From assembly GCA_913019905.1 (NCBI GenBank), contig CAJVZD010000004.1, positions 1 to 64,000 of the forward strand: a stretch of 64,000 bases of DNA, read 5' to 3'. Shown piece by piece: positions 16,506 to 25,836 of the stretch; the stretch's first letter is position 1, and each line of letters begins with the position of its first letter. This DNA comes from an uncultured Cellvibrionales bacterium. Lineage in GTDB: Bacteria; Pseudomonadota; Gammaproteobacteria; Pseudomonadales; Dasaniaceae. The notes beneath the pieces were generated by a model. That model was not told where the DNA came from and ran no database searches. It saw nothing but the letters and a program-made list of their open reading frames with translations. Made by a program: the position numbers and the translations under genes.

Positions 16506-18059
16506 CTATGCTTTTACTTTGGACTCTGCCGTTTTTTTCGCGGCGGTTCGCTTGCGCACCTTAGCCGCTGGCGTAGCAATTTTCTCGGCTGATTTTTCTG
16601 AGACCGTGGCTGGATTAGCTGCCGCCAGTTCTCGGCTTCGCCGCAATAATTCCACATGTGCCGCCTGCATGTACTTGGCCAAATCGGTGATATCCGGCGT
16701 CGCTCGGCGGCAACCGATCAAGCCAAAATCGAGCCAGCCGTTGTAACCCTGCAAGGTAATATTCAACGCCATACCATGATACGGAATTGAGACTGGATAA
16801 GTGCTGATTTGTTTCGCGCCGGCAAAATACAGGGAGATGTTCGGACCGGGTACATTCGAGATAACGACGTTGGCGAAGGCCGGCATCGAATTCGCTAGGC
16901 GCGAACGTGCAAACACGTTGGCCAGGGAGCTGATCATCCAGGGCGCGCCGATTGATGGGAAATCGGTCGGTAGTTGTGTCTTCATCTCGCTCATTACTGC
17001 TTTAACGCCTGCGCTAGCTGCGCTTATCGCATGCAATCGTTCAATCGGATCTTTGATAGTGCTGGCCAGACTCATACGGGCCATCGATATCTGGTTGGTC
17101 AGGTCGGTATTACCCTCCGGACGAAGGCTCACCGGCACCGCCGCCAGTAGTGAAGTCGTCGGATGGCAATCCATGTCGGCCAGATATCGCATCATTCCCT
17201 CAGATGAAATTTCCATCGCCACATCATTTAAGCTGACTTTGTTGATCGCCGTAATTTCCTTCACCTCACTGATCGGGATCGAGAAACGAGCATAGCTGCG
17301 CTGGTTGGTTATCGACACATTGAAAGGCGTTTTCGGGGCAAACCAACGTGTCTTTTCCTCGATGGCATTTAAGTCGCCAGCCACTTTTGCGGGCCGCACG
17401 CTTCGGATCCCCGATTTTACTATCCCGGGAAATGTCCTAAGCAACTTCACAGTCTGAAGAAAATTGTGTTTCACTCCAGAGCCGACAAGCTCCGCGATCC
17501 CTAAATACTCCTCGGAGCTCGAACGTCGTTTCTTGGGTGGCGGTACTATGCGCGGCTCGGGCGTGGTGTCCATGATGGCTGCCATCAATACCTGACCGCC
17601 CATACCATCGAGCCCGGAGTGATGAAACTTGCTGTAGATTCCAACGTAGCGCGTACCCTCAGGCGCATTGGGTGGCGTGGGCAGACCGTCGAGCACATAC
17701 ATTTCCCACAAGGGGCGGGATCGATCAAGCAGACTAGAATGAATCCTCGACACCAGACTGTCTACCTGTGCCCGAGAAGCAGGCGGAGGCACGATCACAT
17801 GGCGAATATGATGCTCGATATCCAGATCCTCATCCATCACCCAAACAGGATTGGCAAGATCAAAGGGCATATTGACCAGTTTGCGCTGAAAAATCGGGGC
17901 GAGATGAAGGCGGCTTTGTATGTGTTTACACACGTCGGCGACAAAATCACCTTTGTACTCTGGCGGTAACTCATACATGGCCAAGCCACCGACATGTAAT
18001 GGCGTCTCCGGTGTTTCCAAATGCAAAAAACCAGCGTCTAATCCGGTCAAATGTTCCAT
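16506..18059 (-). CDS. wax ester synthase/diacylglycerol acyltransferase (WS/DGAT)
   Basis: The protein begins MEHLTGLDAGFLHLETPETP, the standard WS/DGAT start. It has the catalytic HHxxxDG motif as HHSGLDG (about residues 146-152), the NDVAMEISSEG region, and NVVISNVPGPN near 390. It transfers acyl groups from acyl-CoA to fatty alcohols or diacylglycerol, making wax esters or triacylglycerol in inclusion bodies. The frame also has an ATG four codons earlier, but GGAGAG fits the chosen ATG. The last 27 or so residues are lysine- and alanine-rich, like a histone H1 tail, unusual for the family. It probably stores acyl-CoA generated by neighbouring enzymes (inference). Confidence 0.93.
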   Translation of the reverse strand: MEHLTGLDAGFLHLETPETPLHVGGLAMYELPPEYKGDFVADVCKHIQSRLHLAPIFQRKLVNMPFDLANPVWVMDEDLDIEHHIRHVIVPPPASRAQVDSLVSRIHSSLLDRSRPLWEMYVLDGLPTPPNAPEGTRYVGIYSKFHHSGLDGMGGQVLMAAIMDTTPEPRIVPPPKKRRSSSEEYLGIAELVGSGVKHNFLQTVKLLRTFPGIVKSGIRSVRPAKVAGDLNAIEEKTRWFAPKTPFNVSITNQRSYARFSIPISEVKEITAINKVSLNDVAMEISSEGMMRYLADMDCHPTTSLLAAVPVSLRPEGNTDLTNQISMARMSLASTIKDPIERLHAISAASAGVKAVMSEMKTQLPTDFPSIGAPWMISSLANVFARSRLANSMPAFANVVISNVPGPNISLYFAGAKQISTYPVSIPYHGMALNITLQGYNGWLDFGLIGCRRATPDITDLAKYMQAAHVELLRRSRELAAANPATVSEKSAEKIATPAAKVRKRTAAKKTAESKVKA

Positions 18060-18636
18060 GCTACTCTCCATTGTTATTGGTTTTGGACGTATTGATGCGG
18101 CATTCCTTCGCGACCAGTATCAGCGACAGCATCTTCCTAGTGACAATATCACGTCGGTTCGTCTTTGTAACCAGAGCGGCACAAGCCTTTTGTGGGAATC
18201 GACCAGTTAACTTTTCGAGGCCGGAGATTCACACCTTAAAGCTCAGGCAATCTCCTTATTCCATTCTCAAACGCGCTCACCCTGAGATGTCTATAGTGTT
18301 CGCCTTGACCACGGTCCTACCAAGACTGAATAGCTTGTAGACAGCTGTATGAACATCCAGAAATCCTTGGGCCTGCCTGACAGAGTTGTAGCGCCGGAAC
18401 GTCGCATCAAACATGCCTCCGCCTCTTACCCTGGTCGGCTCTTCGCATTGCTACGCGCGGTTATTTTCATGCTACTTAGTGCTACGTATTTTCTCCGGCA
18501 TCAACTCGCCATGTACTCATTATAATCGATTACTGCTAGTTAACTTGTATGACTAATTCCTGAGAAACATTCTGCTGTTAATAGCGCTCTCAGAATGGCT
18601 AAATAGCAGAGATACGCTCTCTAAGCTGTTAGCTCT
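18060..18636. other. 577-bp non-coding stretch
   Basis: It holds the promoter side of the WS/DGAT gene and the 3' side of the acetolactate synthase-like gene. Short frames here look like chance. I saw no convincing terminator, repeat or RNA gene. Confidence 0.4.
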
Positions 18637-20277
18637 TTAAAAAGATTCGCTACGCTCACGCAGGGTTTTGTTGAGTGTCTCATCATTCAGACTATAGTCA
18701 ACCGGCACTTCAATCAAATGTACGGCGGGATCAGCTAAACACGCTTTTACTCTAGGTAATAGTTCAGCAACAGATTCTATACGCCAGCCTTTGGCACCGT
18801 AACTTTCACCATACTTAACAAAATCCGGGTTGCCATAATCCAAACCATAATTAGCAAATTCCATATTCGCCTGTTTCCATTTGATCATGCCATAGGCATC
18901 ATCGCGCAATATGATCACGACAATATGTAAGTTTAGCCGAACAGAGGTCTCCAGTTCCTGACTATTCATCATAAAACCGCCATCGCCACATATGGCAATG
19001 ACGGGTTTGTCTGGATTGACCATTTTCGCTGCCATTGCAGAAGGTAAACCGGCCCCCATAGTCGCCAGCGCGTTATCTAACAAAAGTGTATTGGGCAGCG
19101 CCGCTGGGTAATTGCGGGCAAACCATATTTTGTAGACACCATTGTCGAGAGTGACTATGCCATCGATCGGCATTGCCTCGCGGATATCTCGCACGAAACG
19201 TTCCGGTAAAACGGGAAATCTATCGTCATTTTCAGACTCAGCTCGATGCGTTAAATAGGCCTGGTGAGCCTTACTGAAAAAATCAAACTGCCAACTGGTC
19301 TGAGGTTCAATTTGCTCTTTTATCTGCCAGATTGAATTGGCGATATCCCCTACTACTTCCAATTGAGGGAAATAAACCGGGTCAACCGCAGCTGGACTAA
19401 AATTGATGTGAATAACTTTACGACCATCATGCTGCATAAAAAAGGGAGGTTTTTCTACGACGTCGTGCCCCACATTGATAATGAGATCGGCTTTGTCAAT
19501 CACACGATGAACAAAATCCCCCGAAGACAAAGCCGTATTCCCCATAAACAATTCACCTTCTTCATCTAACACGCCCTTCCCCATTTGTGTGGTGATGTAG
19601 GGAATACCCGTTTTGGCGACGAGTTCGCGCAGCATTTTTGAAGTGACTTTACGATTGGCCGCTGCGCCTATCAGCAAGACAGGCGAGCTTGCGGCCTTAA
19701 TCATTTCTACGGCTTGGCTAATGGCCTTATATTCGGCGATAGGCCGGCGCACTATACTTGCAGGAATTAATTCAGCGGTCGTCGGTTCCGCCGCAATATC
19801 TTCGGGCAATTCAATGTGCACCGCACCGGGGCGCTCGTCGTGAGCGAGCCGAAATGCCTCTCTGACCACTGAAGGAATGCGATCCCCGCTGACAACCTGG
19901 GTCGTATATTTTGTGATTGGGCGCATCATATCGACGACATCTAAAACCTGAAACCGTCCCTGCTTGCTGGTTTTAATCGGTTTTTGGCCGGTAATCACTA
20001 ACATAGGCATGGCACCCAGTTGTGCGTAAGCGGCCGGAGTCACCAAGTTGGTCGCTCCTGGCCCTAATGTGGCCAAACAGACCCCAACTTTACCCGTCAA
20101 TCGACCGTAGGTAGCAGCCATAAAACCCGCGCCCTGCTCATGTCTTGTCAGAATAAGCTGTATGGGCGATTCACGTAGGGACTCAAGCAAATCCAGATTT
20201 TCTTCCCCAGGAATCCCAAAAATATATTCCACACCTTCGGCTTCGAGGGCTGTAACAAATAAGTCTGATGCTTTCAT
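18637..20277 (-). CDS. acetolactate synthase-type ThDP enzyme (546 aa)
   Basis: A thiamine-diphosphate enzyme of the acetolactate synthase large-subunit family. The N-terminal Pyr domain has FGIPGEENLDLLESL and RHEQGAGFMAATYGR with the ThDP-activating glutamate E47. The C-terminal PP domain has GDGGFMMNSQELETSVR followed by the metal-binding NLHIVVIILRDDAYGM. Expected reaction: condensation of two pyruvates to 2-acetolactate. No regulatory small subunit (IlvN/IlvH) or acetolactate decarboxylase is adjacent, which fits a stand-alone AlsS-type enzyme. A related 2-oxo acid decarboxylase or carboligase role is possible. GGAG lies five bases before the ATG. Confidence 0.88.
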   Translation of the reverse strand: MKASDLFVTALEAEGVEYIFGIPGEENLDLLESLRESPIQLILTRHEQGAGFMAATYGRLTGKVGVCLATLGPGATNLVTPAAYAQLGAMPMLVITGQKPIKTSKQGRFQVLDVVDMMRPITKYTTQVVSGDRIPSVVREAFRLAHDERPGAVHIELPEDIAAEPTTAELIPASIVRRPIAEYKAISQAVEMIKAASSPVLLIGAAANRKVTSKMLRELVAKTGIPYITTQMGKGVLDEEGELFMGNTALSSGDFVHRVIDKADLIINVGHDVVEKPPFFMQHDGRKVIHINFSPAAVDPVYFPQLEVVGDIANSIWQIKEQIEPQTSWQFDFFSKAHQAYLTHRAESENDDRFPVLPERFVRDIREAMPIDGIVTLDNGVYKIWFARNYPAALPNTLLLDNALATMGAGLPSAMAAKMVNPDKPVIAICGDGGFMMNSQELETSVRLNLHIVVIILRDDAYGMIKWKQANMEFANYGLDYGNPDFVKYGESYGAKGWRIESVAELLPRVKACLADPAVHLIEVPVDYSLNDETLNKTLRERSESF

Positions 20278-20671
20278 GGTATCTCCGGAAAGAAGTGAAG
20301 TGATTGTTTCTATATAGGGTATAAAGACATTGTTTTATGTATTTTTACTATTGTTATATCGTAGTTAAAAGGGGCAAAAAGCGTTAATTTATTGCCATAA
20401 AGACAACATCGTTTCCCTCTCTCATCATTCACCATACTGATGCTGATACCTCCCTCGGCCAGTAGCCCCTCTTTTTACCTCGACTCGAAAGTCTTGAAGA
20501 CGATACTGCTACCGATAGCCTGGAAATAAATGAGCTTAAGATCGATGCCGCTGAACTTCATTAGTACCTCGGCGCTTGTATCATTTGAAATGGAGATCGC
20601 TACACTTATTTTTCCCATGTACTATGATTGTTATGTAGCTTATACATTTCGCATAACACAGTGATTACACT
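20278..20671. other. 394-bp divergent intergenic region
   Basis: Separates the divergent acetolactate synthase-like and TonB-receptor genes, so it should carry both promoters. It is AT-rich near both ends. I could not assign -35/-10 boxes or an operator with confidence. Confidence 0.4.
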
Positions 20672-22960
20672 ATGGTTGTGAGAAAACTAAAATTCATATC
20701 AAGATCGTCGCGGAAATACAGGCCCCCGTTTTATCTCCTTCTAGCCGTTTACATGTCAATTTCGCCGATCGTTTACTCTGAAAACAACGTGCAAGTCTAT
20801 AATCTAAGCCTGAAAGAACTAATGAATGTGGAGGTAATCTCCGCGTCCAAGTTCAGTGAAAAAGTATCTCAGGCTCCGAGTATAATAACATCCGTTAGCA
20901 AGCAACAAATTAGGCAATACGACTGGATTACAATCAATGATGTTTTGTACACCCAGCCCGGCTTTAGCCCCGCGCAAGATTATGAACGCCCCACGGTAGC
21001 AAGCCGTGGCAATTTCGATAGTTGGAGTAACAACCACCTTTTGCATCTTATCGATGGAGTCCCCTTCAACGACAATTTATATGGCTCAGCCTATACCTGG
21101 TTGATACCACTATTAACAACTAAATCCTTGGAAGTTATCCGCGGACCTGGCTCTGCACTTTATGGCTCAAATGCCACCAACGGCGTTGTGCAAATGAACA
21201 CGCTTAATGCCTCCGACCTGGAGGGTGCAACAACTGCGAAATTGAGCTATGCCAGCCAGGGCACTCGTGAAATTGAAATAATCACCGGTTTAAGCTCGGA
21301 TGATTATGATTTCATTTGGGCTCTTTATAGCCACAAAACTGACGGGAACGAATATTTGTCCTTCGATGGCTCAAATCGTTTAGACAGCACTTCTTCTGCG
21401 GAAACGGGTCGACCGCAATTAAGAAAATTTCGTACTCGAGATGAGAAAGATGATGCCTATTTTTGGGCTAAACTCTCAATTGGTGATGTCTGGAACATCC
21501 AGTATCATCATCAAGAATGGGGTTTTGAAACAGGACATGGGTGGGTTTTCTGGATTCCGGATCGTGATGAAGATATGGATGAAAGCCGCGATATACTGTC
21601 GATTAAATACAACAGCGAGATTTCAGATAGCTTGAGCCAGGAATATGTTCTGCGCTACCAAAATCATCAGATTAAATGGAATCAACGTTATTATCCTGAC
21701 AATGCATTTGACGGTTTCTATCCCTCGGGGATGTGGGAATTTCTGGACACCAATGCCGAAGACATTTTTGTTCGCGCCCAGTTTACGCTTGAACAACCCG
21801 ACAGCAACATTATTTGGCTGGGAGGTTTAGAAGTTGATCGATTTTTATATGATGGCGACAACGAACACTACAGCAACATTGACGTAGATGTTACGTTCGC
21901 GCCATTTCCCGATGGTAGCGACCAGGCCTTAGGGCCTTGGTTAGATTTCATTCTAAATGAGCCAGTAATTAATTCGGCTCTCTTTATTCAATATACAAAT
22001 AATTCATTTGTTTCTAACGACCTGTCATTAACTCTGGGGCTTCGATGGGACAAACTCGGCGTTGATTATATTGATATATACGATAACAATGTACGAAAGA
22101 ACAAAGATTTTTCTCGCGGAAGCCCTAGAATTTCCCTGGTTTACTCGACTAGCGACACACTGGTTTATAAGTTTTTAGTTGGAAAAGCTTTTCGAGCGCC
22201 TACTCCGACAGAAATGGCCGGAGCCCATACATTCTCTCTTGCTTCTAACATAGGGGAATTGAAAGCGGAGTTGTTGACAACCTACGAGCTTCAAACTAAT
22301 TGGACTATTAATGACAACCACCTGTTCCGGGGAAATATATTCTTGACCAAATTTGAGAACCAAATAGCTTATTCTACGGTTAACTTCAATTTGAGTAGCA
22401 ATGTGTACTCTACTAAAAACGCAGGGATAGAACTTGAGTTGATGGGCAATTATGACGCACTCACTTGGTTTGCAAACCTTTCCTACGTCAAGCGACTGGA
22501 CGAGACGGTACTATCTTTCTTTATCGATGAAAACAATCTCAATGCTCAGCCAGTCGAGGAATTTAGCGAACATCCCGATGATTTGAAATGGCAGCCAGAA
22601 ATAGAGGTAAATGCCGGTTTTGCGTACACATCCGGTGACCTTAACTTCTCTTTTACGACTCATTACCAAGGGAGTACGAGTCGAAGAGATAACGAACTGG
22701 GAAATCCCAATGGATTTTTGCCCCTCAGTGTTGATGTCCCGCTGGACTTTTCATTGGATGATCATAGACCAGCTAAAATCGATAGCTGGAAACAATTTAA
22801 TTTTCAGGCCAACTATAGAATCAATAAGCAATTTGAATTCGGAATCAACATTCAAAACCTGTTCGATGAACAGGGACTCCTCGCAAAAACAGGCCCATTT
22901 CCGTTCGACTATCAGATCAACGGCCGCCGCATAAAATTTTATGTTCAGACTACTCTTTGA
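20672..22960 (+). CDS. TonB-dependent outer-membrane receptor (762 aa)
   Basis: A basic N-terminus and hydrophobic segment (about residues 17-35) form a signal peptide. The mature start contains YNLSLKELMNVEVISASKFS, the TonB-box-proximal motif of a group of receptors seen in marine gammaproteobacteria. The plug domain follows with PSIITSVSKQQIRQYDWITI and VIRGPGSALYGSNATNGVVQ. The rest is beta-barrel, ending in an aromatic strand (RRIKFYVQTTL). It should import a bulky ligand across the outer membrane using TonB energy. No siderophore, heme or B12 genes are adjacent, so the substrate is unknown. It stands alone, with a promoter in the preceding region. Confidence 0.92.
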   Translation: MVVRKLKFISRSSRKYRPPFYLLLAVYMSISPIVYSENNVQVYNLSLKELMNVEVISASKFSEKVSQAPSIITSVSKQQIRQYDWITINDVLYTQPGFSPAQDYERPTVASRGNFDSWSNNHLLHLIDGVPFNDNLYGSAYTWLIPLLTTKSLEVIRGPGSALYGSNATNGVVQMNTLNASDLEGATTAKLSYASQGTREIEIITGLSSDDYDFIWALYSHKTDGNEYLSFDGSNRLDSTSSAETGRPQLRKFRTRDEKDDAYFWAKLSIGDVWNIQYHHQEWGFETGHGWVFWIPDRDEDMDESRDILSIKYNSEISDSLSQEYVLRYQNHQIKWNQRYYPDNAFDGFYPSGMWEFLDTNAEDIFVRAQFTLEQPDSNIIWLGGLEVDRFLYDGDNEHYSNIDVDVTFAPFPDGSDQALGPWLDFILNEPVINSALFIQYTNNSFVSNDLSLTLGLRWDKLGVDYIDIYDNNVRKNKDFSRGSPRISLVYSTSDTLVYKFLVGKAFRAPTPTEMAGAHTFSLASNIGELKAELLTTYELQTNWTINDNHLFRGNIFLTKFENQIAYSTVNFNLSSNVYSTKNAGIELELMGNYDALTWFANLSYVKRLDETVLSFFIDENNLNAQPVEEFSEHPDDLKWQPEIEVNAGFAYTSGDLNFSFTTHYQGSTSRRDNELGNPNGFLPLSVDVPLDFSLDDHRPAKIDSWKQFNFQANYRINKQFEFGINIQNLFDEQGLLAKTGPFPFDYQINGRRIKFYVQTTL

Positions 22961-23161
22961 TGTGACGACACTCTACGAGGAAAACCTTCTTTGTTGAGAT
23001 AAGTGATAGCAAATAGGTAATATCACCTATCAAATCGCGTAATGGTCCTTATTTGTTTTTATTGTGCCGGTGATATTATGACCTCACTGACTTAGCAAAC
23101 ACCCAAACCAAGAAGCGAAATCAATAACGCTGACTGACAAACACTGTAGAGGAATAACATC

Positions 23162-23452
23162 ATGATTAAGGCAACCGCATTTGTATTATCAACTGTTTTA
23201 TTTTCTGGCTTAACTCACGCTGCCTGTGCAAAACCTGAAGCACCCGTTCTACCAGATGCCGCAACTGCAGTAACCGCTCAGATGGTGAAGGCTAAAAACG
23301 ACGTTCAAGCTTATATGACTGGAGCGAACGCCTATCTTGAGTGTGTATCAAACGACAAAAAGCATAACCGTATGGTTAAATCGATGAAGAAAATCGGTAA
23401 AGAATTCAATGTTGCGGTACGTTCTTATAAAGATCGTATGGCAAACAGCTAA
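23162..23452 (+). CDS. small exported protein with two cysteines (96 aa)
   Basis: The first 20 residues, MIKATAFVLSTVLFSGLTHA, are a classic signal peptide with an AxA-like cleavage site. The mature protein is about 76 residues, alpha-helical by composition, rich in lysine, with cysteines near its start and in YLECVSNDKK that could pair in the periplasm. I do not recognise a family. AGAGGA before the ATG and a strong terminator after the stop indicate a well-expressed single gene. Confidence 0.8.
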   Translation: MIKATAFVLSTVLFSGLTHAACAKPEAPVLPDAATAVTAQMVKAKNDVQAYMTGANAYLECVSNDKKHNRMVKSMKKIGKEFNVAVRSYKDRMANS

Positions 23453-23458
23453 ACAAAC

Positions 23459-23534
23459 AGCTTAGACACGAGTAAAGTTTCTAAGCTCATATATTTCTCC
23501 GTAGTTGTTGCCTCGATTTTATCGGGGCTTTTTT
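23459..23534 (+). terminator. stem-loop plus rho-independent terminator
   Basis: Two hairpins follow the small exported protein. The first has perfect arms AGCTTAGA (23459-23466) and TCTAAGCT (23480-23487). The second has GCCTCGAT (23510-23517) and ATCGGGGC (23521-23528) with a three-base loop and one G-T pair, followed by six T residues to 23534. The second is a textbook intrinsic terminator; the first may stabilise the mRNA end. Confidence 0.85.
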
Positions 23535-23770
23535 ATGACCGGTAGTATTCCGCAGCCCACTATTTCCGCTCGACCAAAGCACTACTGACTTACTGCACTT
23601 TCAAGTATTTCCGGCCGTCGTCATACGCCCTAACAATTCTGTGTTATCCCTAGTGATTCAAAAAACACAGCGATCTCTGCGCAAACGCCTAAATTTTTAC
23701 TCAACACAACCGTTACACATTAACCCTTTCTCCCTTACAACCCAATATGACAGTAATTACTTTGCCATCC

Positions 23771-23799
23771 ATATATTGACATACAAAATGCCAATATAT
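23771..23799. promoter_or_regulatory. 29-bp dyad upstream of the 23895 gene
   Basis: Arms ATATATTG (23771-23778) and CAATATAT (23792-23799), with an inner CAT (23780-23782) and ATG (23788-23790), all share one centre at 23785. This is a strong candidate operator about 95 bases before the start codon at 23895. The rest of the 360-base gap from 23535 shows nothing else. Confidence 0.5.
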
Positions 23800-23894
23800 A
23801 TGCTTAGTCTTTCTTGAAGCCCAATCCTAAACGCTCTGTTGAATTTTATAGTATTTACTAACTCATTTCTTTCAATCATTTACGGGGACAAAAA

Positions 23895-24542
23895 ATGAAC
23901 AAACGCTCGATACTATGGTTCGTTCCAGCGTCGCTCTATGTGATTTTTTGTCTGTGGTACACAAATTTTTCGGGGCCGTTGACACCTGCGGAAATTAAAA
24001 CTTACATGGCATTAGTCGAAGCATCAAATCCACCAGTGCAACGCATCGAACAAATGCGCCGGTTTATGGAAGAAGATACCGGAAAACAATTTTTCATGAT
24101 CAATGTTATCGATCAGGCAGACAATCCAATCCCTCCAAAAGGTGCACCGGCGGATGCTACCGCTGCAGAGTTGATGAATCACTATATGGAACATATGTAC
24201 CCGGCACTCTTCAAACGTGCCAGCCATCCCATGTATTTCGGCACTGCGGTATCAGACACGCTCGACCGGACCGGGCTGGACGAAAGCACTGCACATTGGG
24301 AACAGGGGGCCGTTTTTCGCTATCGCAGCCGGCGCGACATGCTCGCAATCGCTATGAACCCGGCCTTTGGCGAACGCCATGATTACAAAATAGCAGCACT
24401 GGATAAAACACTCGCCTATCCAACCGAGAGCGAGATTAATCTTGGCGACCCCCGACTGTTTCTGTTTTTTATTATCGGCTTCGTCACAGCGTTGCTAGAT
24501 ATCTTCATCTACGGACGGCGAAAGGAACTTTCAGCCGCCTGA
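23895..24542 (+). CDS. uncharacterised membrane protein with DUF1330-like middle (215 aa)
   Basis: I cannot name the family. One membrane segment lies at about residues 5-24 and another at about 186-205. Between them is a soluble domain with FFMINVIDQADNP, MYFGTAVSD and AVFRYRSRRDMLAIAMNPAF, the strand-helix pattern of dimeric alpha-beta barrel proteins such as DUF1330/EthD (inference from pattern only). The domain probably faces the periplasm. GGGGA precedes the ATG at a good distance. It is a single gene with a dyad upstream, converging on the GST gene at 24568 with 25 bases between. Confidence 0.7.
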   Translation: MNKRSILWFVPASLYVIFCLWYTNFSGPLTPAEIKTYMALVEASNPPVQRIEQMRRFMEEDTGKQFFMINVIDQADNPIPPKGAPADATAAELMNHYMEHMYPALFKRASHPMYFGTAVSDTLDRTGLDESTAHWEQGAVFRYRSRRDMLAIAMNPAFGERHDYKIAALDKTLAYPTESEINLGDPRLFLFFIIGFVTALLDIFIYGRRKELSAA

Positions 24543-24567
24543 ACTTTAATCCGAAAGCCCGCTTCAG

Positions 24568-25656
24568 TTAGGCTTCTAAGTTCTCATAAACCGCAATGCT
24601 CCTCCCGAAAGGAGCCTCGCGTTCTTTGTCATAACCGCTGGCTGGATTAGTGATACGTAACAGAGGCTCAAGACATCCCTGCTGTTCCAGCAACTGCTTC
24701 AGCGGGTTCGCTGACGGCCCGTTCACCTCAGCAAAGCGTTCCTGAAGTTTTTCAAGACACCAAACCCGGTAGCGAGAGGTAGGCACGCCTGAATATTGCG
24801 CGCCCTGCAATTCCGCATCAAATTTGCTGTCTTGTACGCTCCAAGCTTGCGCGTTAGCACACAGGTTTTCCAGATGGGTCTCAGCAATCTCCCGCAACAG
24901 CGGCTTAAGATCTTCCGGAATACCGGAGACAAGCGTGCCATCGAGTCGCGACGCTCGGGCATTCCACAAACGATGCACCCATTCGGCGACTGCCGGTGCT
25001 GTTTCTCTCATAATGGCCGCCGGCACTGGATCCTGGGAGAAATGCCGAAAGAGCGGTCCAAAGAGGCCAAAGTCAGCCAGGGTAGGTTTATCACCAAATA
25101 TAAACGGACGGTTCTGAAACACGGTTTCGAGAATCGCCAGAAGTCGCGTATAACCTTGCTCCACATGGTCCCAGGTTTCGGGCGAAACGCCGTCGTTCAG
25201 CACAAAAATACGTCGCTGTCGTTTTTCTACTCGCCACCTCTTCAGCCAGGCAGGCAACTTTAAGTCCGGCGTCATTTCATCGACGATCTGACGGCTCAAC
25301 AATTTGGCGCTGGTAGGATAACTCCAACGAAAATGCATCGCCGGCCGCCACAACCATTCATCGGCATAATCCTCTATTAGCCGGCCTATGAAAGCCTGCT
25401 CCGGATCTGCGGGCAAAATCGGATCTTCCGCGTACTGTTTTTCAAACCAGTCGATCATCGGACTGGTATCGGTCATCCAGCGCCCATCTGGCAGCTCCAC
25501 GGCCGGCATTTGCATCGCACCCGTTTTATCCCTGAGTCGGCGACTGAAATCGACCGCAGTTACAGAACAATACTCATGGGAAATGTCCTTATAACGCAAA
25601 TAACCTTCGAGCTTGCCTGTAAAATATGAAAGTTTCAGCCCATATAGTTTGATCAT
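24568..25656 (-). CDS. glutathione S-transferase family protein (362 aa)
   Basis: The thioredoxin-fold domain starts MIKLYGLKLSYFTGKLEGYL and includes MQMPAVELPDGRWMTDTSPM, the glutathione gamma-glutamyl site region. The helical C-terminal domain has PFIFGDKPTLADFGLFGPLF. At 362 residues it is much longer than the usual 200-230, with an extra C-terminal part of about 110 residues that I do not recognise. The ATG at 25654-25656 has GGAGGA just upstream; a TTG directly before it would add only one residue. It is divergent from an AraC-type regulator, likely its controller. Confidence 0.85.
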   Translation of the reverse strand: MIKLYGLKLSYFTGKLEGYLRYKDISHEYCSVTAVDFSRRLRDKTGAMQMPAVELPDGRWMTDTSPMIDWFEKQYAEDPILPADPEQAFIGRLIEDYADEWLWRPAMHFRWSYPTSAKLLSRQIVDEMTPDLKLPAWLKRWRVEKRQRRIFVLNDGVSPETWDHVEQGYTRLLAILETVFQNRPFIFGDKPTLADFGLFGPLFRHFSQDPVPAAIMRETAPAVAEWVHRLWNARASRLDGTLVSGIPEDLKPLLREIAETHLENLCANAQAWSVQDSKFDAELQGAQYSGVPTSRYRVWCLEKLQERFAEVNGPSANPLKQLLEQQGCLEPLLRITNPASGYDKEREAPFGRSIAVYENLEA

Positions 25657-25836
25657 CAAATCCTCCGGTACTCTGTTTGCTATTCTTGAGGGTAAATTAT
25701 CCCATGAATGCGCAAAAAGGCTTTATCGCCGCGCGCCTTGTGATTGTCTTTACACGCCATTATTGATCTGTGAAACTCGACCGTGCGATCAACCCACGAG
25801 CATCGAGCCTATTAATAGACATCGAGCTTACCAGCC

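Noticed and set aside
16801-17295. 164-codon plus-strand frame
   Set aside because: Fully antisense to the well-supported WS/DGAT gene, with no family signal.
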